From Plotosus lineatus (Eukaryota; Chordata; Actinopteri; Siluriformes; Plotosidae), in assembly GCA_024760905.1 (NCBI GenBank), contig CM045733.1:34310001-34374000 (forward strand): a stretch of DNA of 64,000 nucleotides, given 5' to 3'. Position numbers and translations under genes: made by a program. Below the pieces are notes generated by a model. It was given only the letters and a program-made list of their open reading frames with translations. It was not told the DNA's origin and made no database searches. Within the stretch, counting starts at the first letter, position 1. Every line of letters begins with the position of its first letter. Below are positions 47,888 through 57,525 of the stretch, piece by piece.

Positions 47888-49523
47888 ATAATAATAATAA
47901 TAACAATAATATTAATAATAGTAATTATTATTATCATTGTCTTAAATTGTAAGACCTGAACAGATGTAGTCTTCTTTTCACAGTTGACACAGTAAAACGC
48001 GTCACTTCTTTCCAACGTCTGGTACTCAAAAAACATTTTTAAACAGTCCTTCTGGGAATGAAAAATAAATTGATTAATGTTGAATGTTAATAATTCAGCT
48101 ATATATGCTGTGAAAGAAAAGTAACAGGGATCTAGATTACAGAAGCTTTACCTTCCAAAAGTGAACATCATGTGCATTAATCTGAACAGTTTGTATTGAG
48201 GAAAACTCCACACAATAAATTTCAAACACTGGCACTAATTGGTTGCTTAATGCAAGTTACCAGTTATTTCATGAAATCGAGTCATTTAAGCCTTGATGTA
48301 TCACTTATGTACAAAAGACTTAGTGGAATAACTGCTTTGTTATATCTACATTTACAGAATTGTCAGAAATATAGCAGTTGAATTATTATTCATTCATTCA
48401 TCTTCTGAACCGCTTAATCCTAATTAGAGTCACGGTGAGGTTCGCATCCATCTCAGCCGACTCTAGGCGAGGGCGGGGTACAGCGTGGACAGCTAGCCAG
48501 GCCAATGCAGGGCCAACATTCACACAAACATACTCACACTCACACCTAGGGGTGATTTGGAACAGTCAATTAAACTACTGTGCATGTTTTTGGACTGTGG
48601 GAGGAAATCGGAGAACCTGGAGGAAACCCACACAAACGCAAGGAGAACAAGCAAACTCCACACAGACTGAGCTGGGAATCAAACCCAGGATCTTCTTACT
48701 GTGAGGCAGACGCGCTAATCACTACACCACCGTGCTAAACCACAGTTGAATTATTTTATTCAAAATTTAAATTATGCAATTTTTAAATTTAAGTATTACA
48801 TTCTATGTTGGAGATCATGCTAATTTTCGGCTTTCCCCCCATTAATCCAGGTACTGTATATAATTAATCGAAATTACCTCCACAAAGGTCTGCAAAAGTA
48901 GACTCTTTAATGACATGAAAATCTGTAGCTGCAAAAACTTTCATATTAAAATATGTCTTTAAAATTATTAGAATTGTAATATTATTATAATAACTCATTC
49001 ATTCATTTTCTGAACTGCTTAATCCTAATTAGGGTCGGGGGAAGGCTGGCGCCCATCACTGGACAGAAACACGCTGACAGCTCTGCAGCCTACTCTTCAC
49101 AAAAGCCAACAATGGTTCTTTTACATGCCTGTCACAATAGACAGTGAGAGACATGGCCAGCCTTTGATAACCCAGTTAGCTGCACTGGGGGTATTACAAT
49201 ATAAATCATAATACAATTCTGGCTAAGCCTTTATATCACAATCCATATTCAGGGGGTACCAGTAATTCCCATGACTGTAAATTGTGATGTCATCATATGT
49301 GTTCATTGGTTATATTTTTCTACTATTGCACTTAACTGCCATTGGCTGGCTTTTAATATACATTGTTAAGTGTATACTGCTATCTTTCATGTTATTACTG
49401 CCATCAGCATCATCATCTTTATTACTGCCATCACTGATGTCACTAATGGCAGTAATACCATGAAAAATCAGCTTGAGAAGTACATATTGATCAGAAGTGT
49501 GCACTGCCAGGCTAAAAGTAGTA

Positions 49524-49571
<48 letters not shown>

Positions 49572-51569
49572 CAATTTAATATTCTCTATAAAACAATACT
49601 GATCAATAACCAAGTTTGTTTTTGTACAGACAAATGAAACCAAAATGGCAGTAAATGATGATGAGTAATGGTGCCAACAGAAATATATTTCTACAGAACC
49701 TTACAATTGTTTTTAATGAACTAGGTCTCTTTCCTCACCAAGTCATTTGTGTTCTCATGCAGAGGTAGTGGAAAGCTGAGAAAGAGGTTGGGGACACGAT
49801 GCACATGATCACACTCCACACACTGAGTACAACTTTCCACCTCAATCTTGTAAAGGTTTTTTATTGCTGCAGCCTGCAATAAAATGTGATTAAAAAAAAG
49901 ATCAAGTCTTCCCATTATAATTAAGACTCTGCTCTGAGTGATTTTGTAAAATAATATCATTCCCATTATTCTTCAAGATTTTCCAAATACATCCATAATA
50001 AAATTTCTATGTGTCTTATTTTCAGGATTACTGTATTTACAGTATTATTTCATAGCAGATAGGACCTTTTGGAACATTTTCCAACAAACTCGTGTGTTAA
50101 TATCTTATTTAAAATTGTAATAGCTGTTATTTAAAGAACATTGAGAATCAATTCCAAACCCACAGTCTGCTGATCATGCAACTGCTTCTGAATGAGATTT
50201 ATGACGGTGTGGAACACTTCATCAGCATCATGTTGAGTGAATCCTAAAGCAAAACACTTTATTCAGAAATTATTAAAAGAAATGTACTACTTTTATGAAT
50301 TTGTAATATGTTATTAATCAAGAATGTAACCTTACAATTTATGACATATTGAACATTAATTATCTAGAAGATTTTGTGGAAATATGACAGCTTGCATACG
50401 GCAAATGTGGTTATTGTGAAGGCATTTCAGAAATTCCAGATGAGGATCGGTCTGTGTTTCATTCTTCATGGCTTGTAAGGCTTTTTTGAGTTCCAGTAGA
50501 ACATTGTTGTGATCAGATTCTCTGGATGGATCCCATCTAAATGCAAAAATGTCAGCCACACTTTAAACTGTTGGACTTCTATTTCACAGTGTACAGTTGT
50601 GGCCAAAGGTTTACATACGGCAGCTTACCAAAGTATTCAAGTATACCCATGGGGCAGTCGTGGCCTAATGGTTAGAGAATCAGATTTTGAACCAAATGGT
50701 AAGTCTGTTGGGTTTTTACACCCGAGCCTTGTGGCTCATCAGGCCGGTGCTTATCCCCGGTTTCCATAGCGTGAAGCGACGAGGAGTTCAACTCCCCCTG
50801 GATGGGACACTAGTCCATCGCAGGTTACCTTCCCAGTATATTTTACTGGTATCCATTTATACTGCTGGGTGAACAGAGGCACACTTGTGGTTGAGACCTT
50901 GTCCAGGGGTCTTAGCATAGTGAGGGTCTCAGTGGGATTCGAACTCACAACCTCCCGATCATGAGCGCAGCACCCTGACCACTACGCCACCGGCCCCGGT
51001 AAATATATATATTCTTCTTCTTTTTCTTTCAGCTGATCTCTTCAGGGGTCACCACAGTGAATCATCTGCCTCCATCTCACCCTATCCTCTGCATCTTCTT
51101 CTTTTACACCAACTGCCTTCATGTCCTCCTTCACCACGTCCATGAATCGTCTCTTTGGTCTTCCTCTAGGCCTTCTGCCTGGTAGTTCCAACCTCAGCAT
51201 CCTACTACCAATGTACTCACTATCCCTCCTCTGTACATGTCCAAACCATCTCAATCGAGCCTCTCTGACTTTGTCTCCAAAACGTCTTATATGTGCTGTC
51301 CCTATGATGTGCTCATTCCTGATCCTATCCATCCTTGATACTCCCAAGGAGAACCTCAACATTTTGAACTCTCTGCTACCTCCAGTAACCGGTTCTGTGC
51401 AATAAAAAACCCCTGCAATAAACCACTTTAATCAACCACATCTACCCCCCCCTGTGACTGTGAACCATATCGATCCATCTTCTCTGCACTCAAGATACAT
51501 GTATATTTGTATATTAGCCAGTCTACAAAGTTTTTATTGTATACTATTTTTATTATTTTTATATTATAT

Positions 51570-51630
<61 letters not shown>

Positions 51631-52624
51631 TTTTTATATCTTATTGTTCTGTTCTAATATTATGACTCAATGATGTTACAGCTTTCTGGACGGTGGTGGT
51701 CTAGTGGATAGGGCGCAGGATCGCTGAACCTAAGGTTGGGGGTTCGCGTCCCCACAGGTATGTCACTGTCCCCCCAGTGCTGCTAACTGGGTTATCAAAG
51801 GCGGGCCATGTCTCTCACTGTCTATGGTGAGAGGCATGTAAAAGAACCATTGCTGACTTTCGTAAAGAGTAGCTGCAAAGCCGTCGGCGTGTTTCTGTCC
51901 CTTGCTAAAGGGTTGTGACAGGAAGGGCATCTGACGTAAAAACCTATGCCAAATCAAATATGCGAATCAGATGATTCGCTGTGGCGACTCCTGAAAAAAG
52001 TGAAAAAGCCGAAAGGAAGAAAGAAAGATGTTAGACCTTTCTGAGCTATTTTGCACCCCCTACTGATGGTTTACTTCAAGAGCCTGTAACAGTAAATTTC
52101 TCCATTGTGAAATCAATAAAGCTGTATCTTATCTTATCTATCTAGTGCCTGAGTCGTAGGACGACCATTGGTGATGGTGACCCGCCATGAAGGATAATGC
52201 CCTGGTTATCATCTTCATGGAGGTTTTCTTCGCAGAATTAGTGCAGTGGTTTGCCATTGCCTTCTGCACGATGTGAACCTACGGGCAATTATAACGGCCA
52301 ATTAACCTACTGCGCATGTCTTTGGATTGTGGGACGAAACCGGAGCAGCCGGAGGAAACCCATGCAAGCACTGGGAGAGCATGCAAACTCCACACAGAAA
52401 CGCCCAGGCCAGGAATCGAACCCAGGCCTTCTTGCTGTGAGGCGGACGTGCTAACCACTACGCCACCATGCTGCAATCTTATCTTATAAGTATAAATATT
52501 GATGGAACTGAGGTGGGATCCTGTTTTACCTGCTGAGCAGCTCCTCCAATTCAGTTGTGGCTGCAAATGACTGTAGTAAAGCATTGATACAGCAGGAAAG
52601 ACCACAGTTTGAAAGTCCTCTCAT
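41559..52624 (-). CDS. usp18: usp18-like ubiquitin-specific protease (deISGylase), spliced
   Basis: USP18 removes ISG15 from proteins and damps type I interferon signalling (family knowledge). Eight coding exons (52624-52530, 50536-50400, 50243-50164, 49873-49739, 48051-47956, 47461-47309, 47216-47088, 41624-41559) have AG/GT borders and join in phase to about 296 residues. The Cys box GLSNCGLSCCINALLQ has the double Cys typical of USP18 (catalytic Cys11). FTQHDADEVF is the QQD-like box. CxxC pairs lie at 119/122 and 170/173. LPSILCINLKRF precedes the His box GTAGTGHYTAY (His253), and ADDS carries Asp269/270. The end reads VSWERVQETYGG. Start: first Met in frame, in exon 2; exon 1 frames hold a stop or no Met. 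The family's usual C-terminal TAYxLxY strand is not seen. Human USP18 is longer (372 aa). Confidence 0.9.
41717..42015 (+). pseudogene. hAT-type transposase C-terminal fragment
   Basis: Reads KQLELIDLQCDMMLKEKF, then EDEFYASLSAAKFPNIQKMA. After a frameshift near 41900 comes LFGSTYVCEQTFSVMNTNK followed by HRSQLSDEHL. This is the dimerisation region of hAT transposases of the ZBED/GTF2IRD2-related type. It is a fragment without catalytic region or TIRs, lying antisense inside usp18 intron 8. Confidence 0.75.
42081..42370. mobile_element. Tigger/pogo-like MITE, left half
   Basis: Begins cagtagaccctcgatattcg and shares tagacagtcttactcattaa and gtagtaatgattaag with the MITE at 34581. The right half is missing here; a candidate lies at 45811-45890 beyond several insertions. 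Confidence 0.6.
42375..42452. repeat. (CA)n-(TA)n compound microsatellite
   Basis: CA units run into TA units; the Tc1 element at 42454 sits at a TA of this run. Confidence 0.95.
42452..44015 (+). mobile_element. Tc1-like transposon with long inverted repeats
   Basis: Ends read ctagtcctcaaaaaattagc and, on minus from the right, ctagtccttttcaaaaaatt, flanked by TA. The inverted repeats are about 210 bp; aaaaaattagcatat occurs at both the outer and inner edges of each arm. The transposase is broken. It lies inside usp18 intron 8. Confidence 0.92.
42780..43735 (+). pseudogene. Tc1 transposase (DD34E), broken
   Basis: Starts MGKTADLTAV, with a TAG as codon 11 (Gln in relatives). The paired-type DNA-binding part (EISERIGCSQSAVSRHLSG, GRKKCGRKR) and TLRKIVEKGRF follow in the same frame. 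Frame then shifts to KPLLNQKLWQKRLTWA (43060-43150), back to STFLDESKF (first Asp), and again near 43275 to VMVWGAMSAAGVGPL. QHDLAPAHSAK carries the second Asp, and 34 residues later NPIENLW carries the Glu. One stop and about three shifts make it dead, but the DD34E spacing is intact. Confidence 0.88.
44021..44990 (-). mobile_element. RTE-like LINE copy F, 5'-truncated
   Basis: The 3' end lies directly after the Tc1 element. Coding text on minus runs from [19 protein letters not shown] (about 44980) to RMDRI (44328). A 90-bp in-frame deletion fuses FADDI to SKTEYMCV (near 44705), so the RT active-site region is damaged. The 5' edge abuts a (TA)n run. Confidence 0.88.
45016..45150. repeat. 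Unclassified repeat shared with 56196
   Basis: acaaaaataaaaggacagga caaagactttctattgaaac here recurs at 56196-56240. It then carries cagatctgtttcgaggggtg. Both copies follow a (TA)n run. Confidence 0.6.
45215..45785. repeat. Large fold-back (inverted repeat) element
   Basis: The arms at 45215-45420 and 45553-45785 are imperfect complements over about 200 bp; the spacer is about 130 bp. Shared text includes gaggaataatcatctgaact, ccagtacagtgccta, tgaggggcgtg and actgaatgcatttcatactt. No coding frame. Family not identified. Confidence 0.75.
46478..46795 (-). mobile_element. SINE type B with L2-like tail
   Basis: The minus-strand head ends at ggcctggtggtatagggc (A box); the B box is decayed (ggttccagcccc-like). 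Central domain, then tail via cgctgacgactttgcagcct into acagttcgccatcacagg and aaccgcttaatcctaattag. Confidence 0.85.
47088..47216 (-). CDS. usp18: usp18 exon 8 (His/Asp boxes)
   Basis: 129 nt, phase 0 at both ends. Carries MYKLYAVIVHHGTAGTGHY and GQWYYADDSHVLK, the catalytic His and acidic residue of the USP fold. Donor AAG|gtgaga. Confidence 0.92.
47309..47461 (-). CDS. usp18: usp18 exon 7
   Basis: 153 nt, phase 0. Reads GYKLVSLPSILCINLKRF, the conserved LP-x-x-L-x-x-x-LKRF USP strand, then a basic loop and KVCFPKTINSAELF. Donor GTG|gtaaag. Confidence 0.92.
47560..47857 (-). mobile_element. SINE type A with L2-like tail
   Basis: Order on plus: tail (ctggagcctatcccagccac, ggggtacacatggaacatct), CA-rich middle, caatttggaacagccaatta, then the degenerate head ending ggcatgctatccactgtgcc. 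It lies in usp18 intron 6 and abuts a trinucleotide run. Confidence 0.85.
47858..47905. repeat. (CTA)n-(ATA)n microsatellite
   Basis: CTA units grade into ATA units. Confidence 0.95.
47956..48051 (-). CDS. usp18: usp18 exon 6 (second CxxC)
   Basis: 96 nt, phase 0. Reads KDCLKMFFEYQTLERSDAFY then CVNCEKK; the CxxC completes the USP zinc site. Acceptor ttcattcccag. Confidence 0.92.
48380..48737 (-). mobile_element. SINE type A with L2-like tail
   Basis: Starts on plus with attcattcattcatcttctg aaccgcttaatcc and ends with the head (ggatcttcttactgtgaggc, cgctaatcactacaccaccg). Nearly full length, in usp18 intron 5. Confidence 0.9.
48995..49192 (-). mobile_element. SINE type B with L2-like tail, head missing
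   Basis: L2-like tail (aactgcttaatcctaattag), a shortened join, then the central domain up to agctgcactggggg, where it stops before the tRNA head. Confidence 0.8.
49524..49570. repeat. (TAA)n microsatellite
   Basis: About 15 TAA units. Confidence 0.95.
49739..49873 (-). CDS. usp18: usp18 exon 5 (first CxxC)
   Basis: 135 nt, phase 0. Reads AAAIKNLYKIEVESCTQCVEC then LFLSFPLPL, the first half of the USP zinc finger. Acceptor attgcag, donor TTG|gtgagg. Confidence 0.92.
50164..50243 (-). CDS. usp18: usp18 exon 4 (QQD-like box)
   Basis: 80 nt. The split codon C|GA joins exon 3, giving RFTQHDADEVFHTVINLIQ and then KQLHDQQT. QHDA-x-E is the USP QQD box. Donor ACT|gtgggt. Confidence 0.9.
50400..50536 (-). 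CDS. usp18: usp18 exon 3
   Basis: 137 nt; the split codon AG|A joins exon 2. Reads WDPSRESDHNNVLLELKKAL and HLEFLKCLHNNHIC. Donor CC|gtatgc. Confidence 0.9.
50648..50998. mobile_element. SINE type C (minus) abutting a separate tRNA-like head (plus)
   Basis: 50648-50705 is a plus-strand head (gggcagtcgtggcctaatgg). 50706-50998 is the type C body on minus (catcaggccggtgcttatcc to ccactacgccaccgg), matching 8150-8432. Two heads therefore face inwards from the ends. Confidence 0.7.
51011..51386 (-). mobile_element. RTE-like LINE copy G, 3'-end fragment
   Basis: Short GAA tail, 3' terminus, then the last 106 codons ([11 protein letters not shown] to the end, 51362-51042). 5'-truncated, with a small deletion at the 5' edge near 51366. 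It lies in usp18 intron 2. Confidence 0.9.
51574..51627. repeat. (TA)n microsatellite
   Basis: About 26 TA units. Confidence 0.95.
51690..52025 (+). mobile_element. SINE type B with RTE-like tail
   Basis: The head tggtggtctagtggataggg (A box) and ggggttcgcgtcccc (B box) are followed by the central domain, gggttgtgacaggaagggca tctgacg, gatgattcgctgtggcgact and aagccgaaaggaag. Near complete and little diverged. Confidence 0.9.
52130..52478 (-). mobile_element. SINE type A with GATA tail
   Basis: Inverted counterpart of 10484-10815: tatctatctagtgcctgagt, gacccgccatgaagg, ccattaacctactgcgcat-like text and a head ending ctaaccactacgccaccatg. Confidence 0.9.
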
Positions 52625-52632
52625 ATCTCCAC
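52530..52632 (-). CDS. usp18: usp18 exon 2 (start codon, Cys box)
   Basis: 103 nt; ATG at 52624-52622 in context GGAGATATGA. Reads MRGLSNCGLSCCINALLQSF and ends LLS plus two bases (AG|gtaaaac). Acceptor ccaatcatag. The Cys box matches the USP pattern G-L-x-N-x-G-x-x-C. Confidence 0.93.
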
Positions 52633-52751
52633 CTATGATTGGTTTCATTACATAGATAAAAACACAAATCATTCATGTTTACTCTCCATTAGTTCTTAGG
52701 ACATTCACTACTTTATATAAACGTGGAATATAAAACAAATTTATTCTTCAT

Positions 52752-53088
52752 TGGGCAATGGTGGCATGATGGTAAAGAGCGCTGGATCGCTGATCCTACG
52801 TTTGGGGAGTTCGAGTCCCACTCTCCACAAGGTTCTCACTGTCCCCCCAGTGCAGCTAACTGGGTTATCAAAGGCGGGCCATATCTCTCACTGTCTATGG
52901 TGAGAGACATGTAAAAGAACCATTGCTGATTTTCGTAAAGAGTAGCTGCATAGCCGTCAGTGTGTTTCCATTGCTTGTTAAAGGGTTGTGTCAGGAAGGG
53001 CATTCGATGTAAAAATCTATGTCAAATCAAACATGCAAATCAGATGATTCGCTGTGGCAACCCCTGATAAAGGGAAAAGAAGAAGATT
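52752..53088 (+). mobile_element. SINE type B with RTE-like tail
   Basis: Same units as 51690 but more diverged (A box tggcatgatgg). The end aaagggaaaagaagaag keeps the GAA-type RTE tail. Lies in usp18 intron 1. Confidence 0.87.
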
Positions 53089-53407
53089 CTTCTTAATAAA
53101 GTGCAAGCATGAGGAAATGTGGAAGCAGTGCTCTGTGAAAACAAAAGGTTTACACACCCTTATTATGGTGTTACAATTGTACAGGCTACTTATTTCAAAA
53201 TTCTTAACCGGTTCCAGTGAAACACATTCAGCAAAGGTTGCGTTTGGAACGGTCTTTTATCATTTCTATAGTGCACTACTTAGGGCAACATGTTCAGTGG
53301 CGACAGAATGAAAATTGAAATCCAAATGGATTTTTGGCTTGAGCTCAGGGCAAGCCTCGTGTAGCCCTGAAATAGCACTGGCTTTCCACGGCATAATAAA
53401 TGGACCG

Positions 53408-56048
53408 CAGTTCTTCTTCTTCTTTTACTTTCGGCTGCTCCCTTCAGGGGTCGCCACAGCAAATCATCCGCCTCCACCTCACCCTGTCCTCCGCATCTTC
53501 TTTTCTGACTCCAACGACCTTCATGTCTTCCTTCACCACATCCATAAATCTCTTCTTTGGTCTTCCTCGAGGCCTTCTGCCTGGTAGTTCCAACCTCAGC
53601 ATCCTACTGCCAATATACTCACGATCCCTCCTCTGTACATGTCCAAACCATCTCAATCTAGCCTCTCTGACTTTGTCTCCAAAACATCTTACATGGGCTG
53701 TCCCTCTGATATACTCATTTCTGATCCTATCCATCCTCGTTAGTCCCAGAGAGAACCTCAACATTTTCATCTCCGCTACCTCCAGCTCTGCCTCCTGCCT
53801 TTTCCTCAGCGCCACTGTTTCTAAGCCATACAACATCGCTGGCCTCACCACCGTCTTGTACACTTTTCCCTTCATTCTTGCTGACACTCTCCTATCGCAC
53901 ATCACACCGGACACTTCTCTCCAACCATTCCAGCCTGCCTGCACACGCTTCTTCACCTCTTTTCCGCACTCTCCATTGCTCTGGAGTGTTGAGCCGAAGT
54001 ACTTAAAATCCTCCACCTTCGTTATCTCTGCCCCCTGTAACATCACCGCTCCTCCTGGGTCCTTCTCATTCACACACATTTATTCTGATTTTCTGAGGCT
54101 AACCTTCATTTCTCTCCTTTCCAGGGCATACCTCCACCTCTCTAGATTTTCCTGCACTTGTTCTCTGCTCTCACTACAGATCACAATGTCATCTGCAAAC
54201 ATCATAGTCCATGGAGATTCTTGTCTCACCTCGTCTGTCAGCCTGTCCATCACCATAGCAAACAAGAAGGGGCTCAGAGCTGACCCTTGATGCAGTCCTA
54301 CCCCCACCTTGAACTCTTCTGTCACACCAACAGCACACCTCACCACTGTCTTACATCTCTCATCCATGTCCTGCACCACTCTAACGTACTTCTCTGCCAC
54401 TCCAGACTTCCTCATGCAATACCACAGTTCTTCTCTTGGCACCCTGTCATATGCTTTTTCCAGATCCACAAAGGCACAATGTAGCTCCCTCTGACCTTCT
54501 CTGTACTTCTCTATTAACATCCTCAAAGCAAACATTGCATCTGTGGTGCTCTTTCTTGGCATGAAACCAAACTGTTGTTCACAAATGCTGACCTCTGCCC
54601 TTAGTCTAGCTTCCACTATTCTTTCCCATAACTTCATCGTATGGCTCATCAACTTTATCCCTCTGGAATTGCTGCAACCCTGCACGTCTCCCTTGTTCTT
54701 AAAAATGGGCACCAGCACACTTCTCCTCCACTCCTCCGGCATCTGCTCACTCTTTAGTACCTTGTTGAATGTTCTTGTCATAAAATCTCCTGCTACCTCT
54801 CCTAGACACTTCCATACCTCCACAGGTATATCATCAGGACCAACTGCCTTTCCATTCTTCATCCTCTTCAATGCCCTTCTCACTTCACCCTTACTGATCT
54901 TTGCTACATCCTGCTCCTCAATGGTCACCTCTTCTACTCTTTTTTCTCTCTCATTTTCCTCATTCATCAGCTCTTCAAAGTACTCTTTCCATCTTCCCAG
55001 CACACTTCTGTCATCAGTCAATACATTTCCCTCTCTGTCCTTTATCAATCTAACTTGCTGCACGTCCTTCCCATCTCTATTTCTCTGCTGTGCCAACCTG
55101 TATAGATAATTTTCTGCCTCTTTGCTATCCAACCTATCATGCAAGTCATCATACGCCCTCTGTTTGGCCTTAGCCACTGCTACTTTCGCCTTACGCTGTG
55201 TCTCCCTGTACTCCTGTTTACTCTCTTCGGTCCTCTCAATGTCCCACTTCTTCTTAGCTAACCTCTTCCTTTGTACACACTCCTGCACTTCCTCATTCCA
55301 CCACCAAGACCAAGTCTCCTTATCTCCTCTCCTTTCAGATGACACGCCAGGTACTCTCCTACCTGTGTCCCTGATCACATTTGCTGTGGTTGTCCAGTCA
55401 TTTGGAAGCACTTCCTGGCCACCCAAATCCTGTTTCAACTCCTCCTTGAAGACAACACGACACTCTTCCTTTTTCAGCTCTCACCACTTTGTCTTCTGCT
55501 TTGCCTTTGCCTTTTTCACCTTTCTCACCACCAGAGTCATCCTGCACACCACCATTTCTCTTCCCATCCACACCGTGATAAAATAGTTTAAACCCTGCTC
55601 CTAAGCTTTTAGCTTTGCTACCTTTCCACCTGGTCTCCTGAACACACAGTATGTCTACCTTCCTCCTCTGCATCATGTCAGCCAGCTCTCTACATTTTCT
55701 TTGCATAGTTCCAGCATTCAAAGTCCCCACTCTCAGTCCTAGACTCATGCCTTTCCTCTTCTCTCTCTCTGCCTACGGACACGCCTCCCATCTCTCCTTC
55801 TTCGACGTCTTCGACCAACAGTCGTCCAATTTCCATCAGCACCCTGTTGATTGACAGCACTGATGGCGGTCGTTGTTAACCCGGGCCTCGACCGATCCGG
55901 TATGGGGGTAATACTTCTGATTTGCATCATAAATGTTTGGCATTGGTTTTACGTCGGATGCCCTTCCTGACACAACTCTCTGCATTTCTCGGGCTTGGGA
56001 CGGCGTGAGAGGAGAGACACTGGTTAGTGCCCCCCACCTCATGGCTGC
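53408..56048 (-). mobile_element. RTE-like LINE copy H, endonuclease deletion
   Basis: Lies in usp18 intron 1, same strand as the gene. The 3' end is aaagtaaaagaagaagaag on minus; the 5' end is tgcagccatgaggtggggg. Open frames: 55748-55398 (N-terminal piece), 55438-54080 (452 codons: linker, GPDDIPVEVW, FADDIVICSE), and, after a single TAA at 54081, 54079-53444 (C-terminal 211 codons). An internal deletion near 55548 joins GVDGKRNG to the end of the endonuclease region, removing most catalytic residues. RT is otherwise almost intact. Confidence 0.9.
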
Positions 56049-56189
<141 letters not shown>

Positions 56190-56195
56190 GTGTGT

Positions 56196-56296
56196 GTAAA
56201 AATAAAAGGACAGGACAAAGACTTTCTATTGAAACTTCATTTTTCATTCCAGATTCTTCTGTAATCACCTTCTTTCTCCTGTCCTTTTATTTTTAC
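56196..56296. repeat. Short fold-back with 20-bp perfect arms
   Basis: gtaaaaataaaaggacagga at 56196-56215 is exactly complementary to 56277-56296; the spacer is 61 bp. The left half matches 45016-45060. Confidence 0.8.
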
Positions 56297-56299
56297 TTA

Positions 56300-56860
56300 T
56301 ATTTGCTGTATGAAAAAATATTGAGCACTCTCCTATGGAAGGATCTACTTAGAAAATTCTTTCTCTATATATGTGTGTGTATATGTCACAGTGTACAGAT
56401 TAACAGATATTCACTTTATACAGTGAGGAAAAAACTCACCACTTACCGAATACTCTAATTCTGATGAAAGAAAATAAAGCCATTCCGATTAAACAAATAA
56501 TGGTTTTAAGGCTTCTCTGATTTTATTCGAATTTGTCACTGAAAGAAAAAACAACTTGAATTAAACAAATTTCAATAATTTTCTCATTGGAATTTTCCAT
56601 TTCGGACCTAGAAGTGTAGAATTCAAAATGATTAACAGCTTTTTAATAAATTCAGAGTAAGAAAATAATAAAAGTTGAGTGGTACATTTTAATGATGAAT
56701 CCTTTATGAATGTTTTCACTCTGATGACGAGTCTATTCTCTAATATACTAAACTCTCAATAATAAATTTAGCATTAGCATTTAGCCCAACACCTGCAGAA
56801 TTATAATGAACATATCTAGGTATATAATCTAATTTAAAAAATGGTTTATAAAGAAACACT
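56300..56860. other. usp18 intron 1, AT-rich, nothing further recognised
   Basis: No repeat family or second exon supported. Confidence 0.4.
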
Positions 56861-56863
56861 GAC

Positions 56864-56940
56864 CTGCTGTGAAGCTGATCTGGTGTTGATCATCAGACGT
56901 GCTGAGGTGTAAACAGAACTTAAACTACATCGTCGGCTGA
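56864..56940 (-). other. usp18: Predicted non-coding first exon of usp18
   Basis: Ends at a strong donor, cacagcag|gtcagtg (56864/56863). The frame that would enter exon 2 has a stop (TAG) and no Met, so this is 5' UTR. The upstream limit is a guess placed just below the ISRE. Confidence 0.65.
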
Positions 56941-56942
56941 AA

Positions 56943-57007
56943 CCAATCGGTTTCACTTTCACTTTCTTTTTATTTATAAGTTTCTGTTCTGGGAACAACC
57001 CGCCCGT
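56943..57007 (-). promoter_or_regulatory. usp18: Interferon-responsive usp18 promoter (ISRE + GAS)
   Basis: On minus, gaaagtgaaagtgaaacc (56949-56966) is an ISRE: three GAAA units at 2-nt spacing, the binding pattern of IRF/ISGF3. TTC-TGG-GAA at 56987-56995 fits a STAT (GAS) site. An inverted CCAAT at 56943-56947, a TATA-like cttataaataaa at about 56970-56981 and a GC box (cgggcggg, 56999-57007) complete it. usp18 is a known interferon-stimulated gene, so sequence and function agree. Confidence 0.85.
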
Positions 57008-57009
57008 AT

Positions 57010-57225
57010 CTCTAAAACCTGGTGTCCTCCTACAGGTCCATCAGAGTGCGTGTGTAACTAATTGTCAGATTTACACACCACAGATTTAAAAGATTGTAAG
57101 ATATTATTGATTATTAGTGATATTATTTTTATAATAATACCACACACAAGTGTTGCCCACGTGCATTACATCTTAATAAGCAGATTAATACAGGTTCTGC
57201 TTTGAATAATTAATAATAAAATGCA
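57010..57225. other. Upstream of usp18, nothing further recognised
   Basis: AT-rich sequence beyond the promoter. Confidence 0.35.
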
Positions 57226-57227
57226 TT

Positions 57228-57525
57228 CATTCATTTATTTTCTGAATTGCTTAATCCTAATTAGGATTAGCGGGGAGGCTGGTGCCATCCCAGCCGACTC
57301 AGGGTGATGGCAGAGTACACCCTGGACAGCCTGCCAGGCCATCACATGGCAGAAACACGCTGACGGCTATGCAGCTATCAAAAGTCAGCAATGGTTCTTT
57401 TACACCTCTCACCATAGACAGTGAGAGACATGGCCTCATGTCACAACCTTTTGACAGTGGGGCTTGAACCCCCAACCTTGGGATCAGTGATCCAGCATCT
57501 TTACCCCCAGGCCACTACTAAAATA
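57228..57525 (-). mobile_element. SINE type B with L2-like tail
   Basis: attcattcatttattttctg and ttgcttaatcctaattagga lead to the tail, cgctgacggctatgcagc joins the central domain, and the head ends cccaggccactact. Several small deletions. Confidence 0.85.

Noticed and set aside
53400..54290. Long plus-strand open frame (296 codons) opposite RTE copy H
   Set aside because: It is the antisense shadow of the RTE coding strand; the same Ser/Leu-rich shadow recurs opposite every RTE copy.
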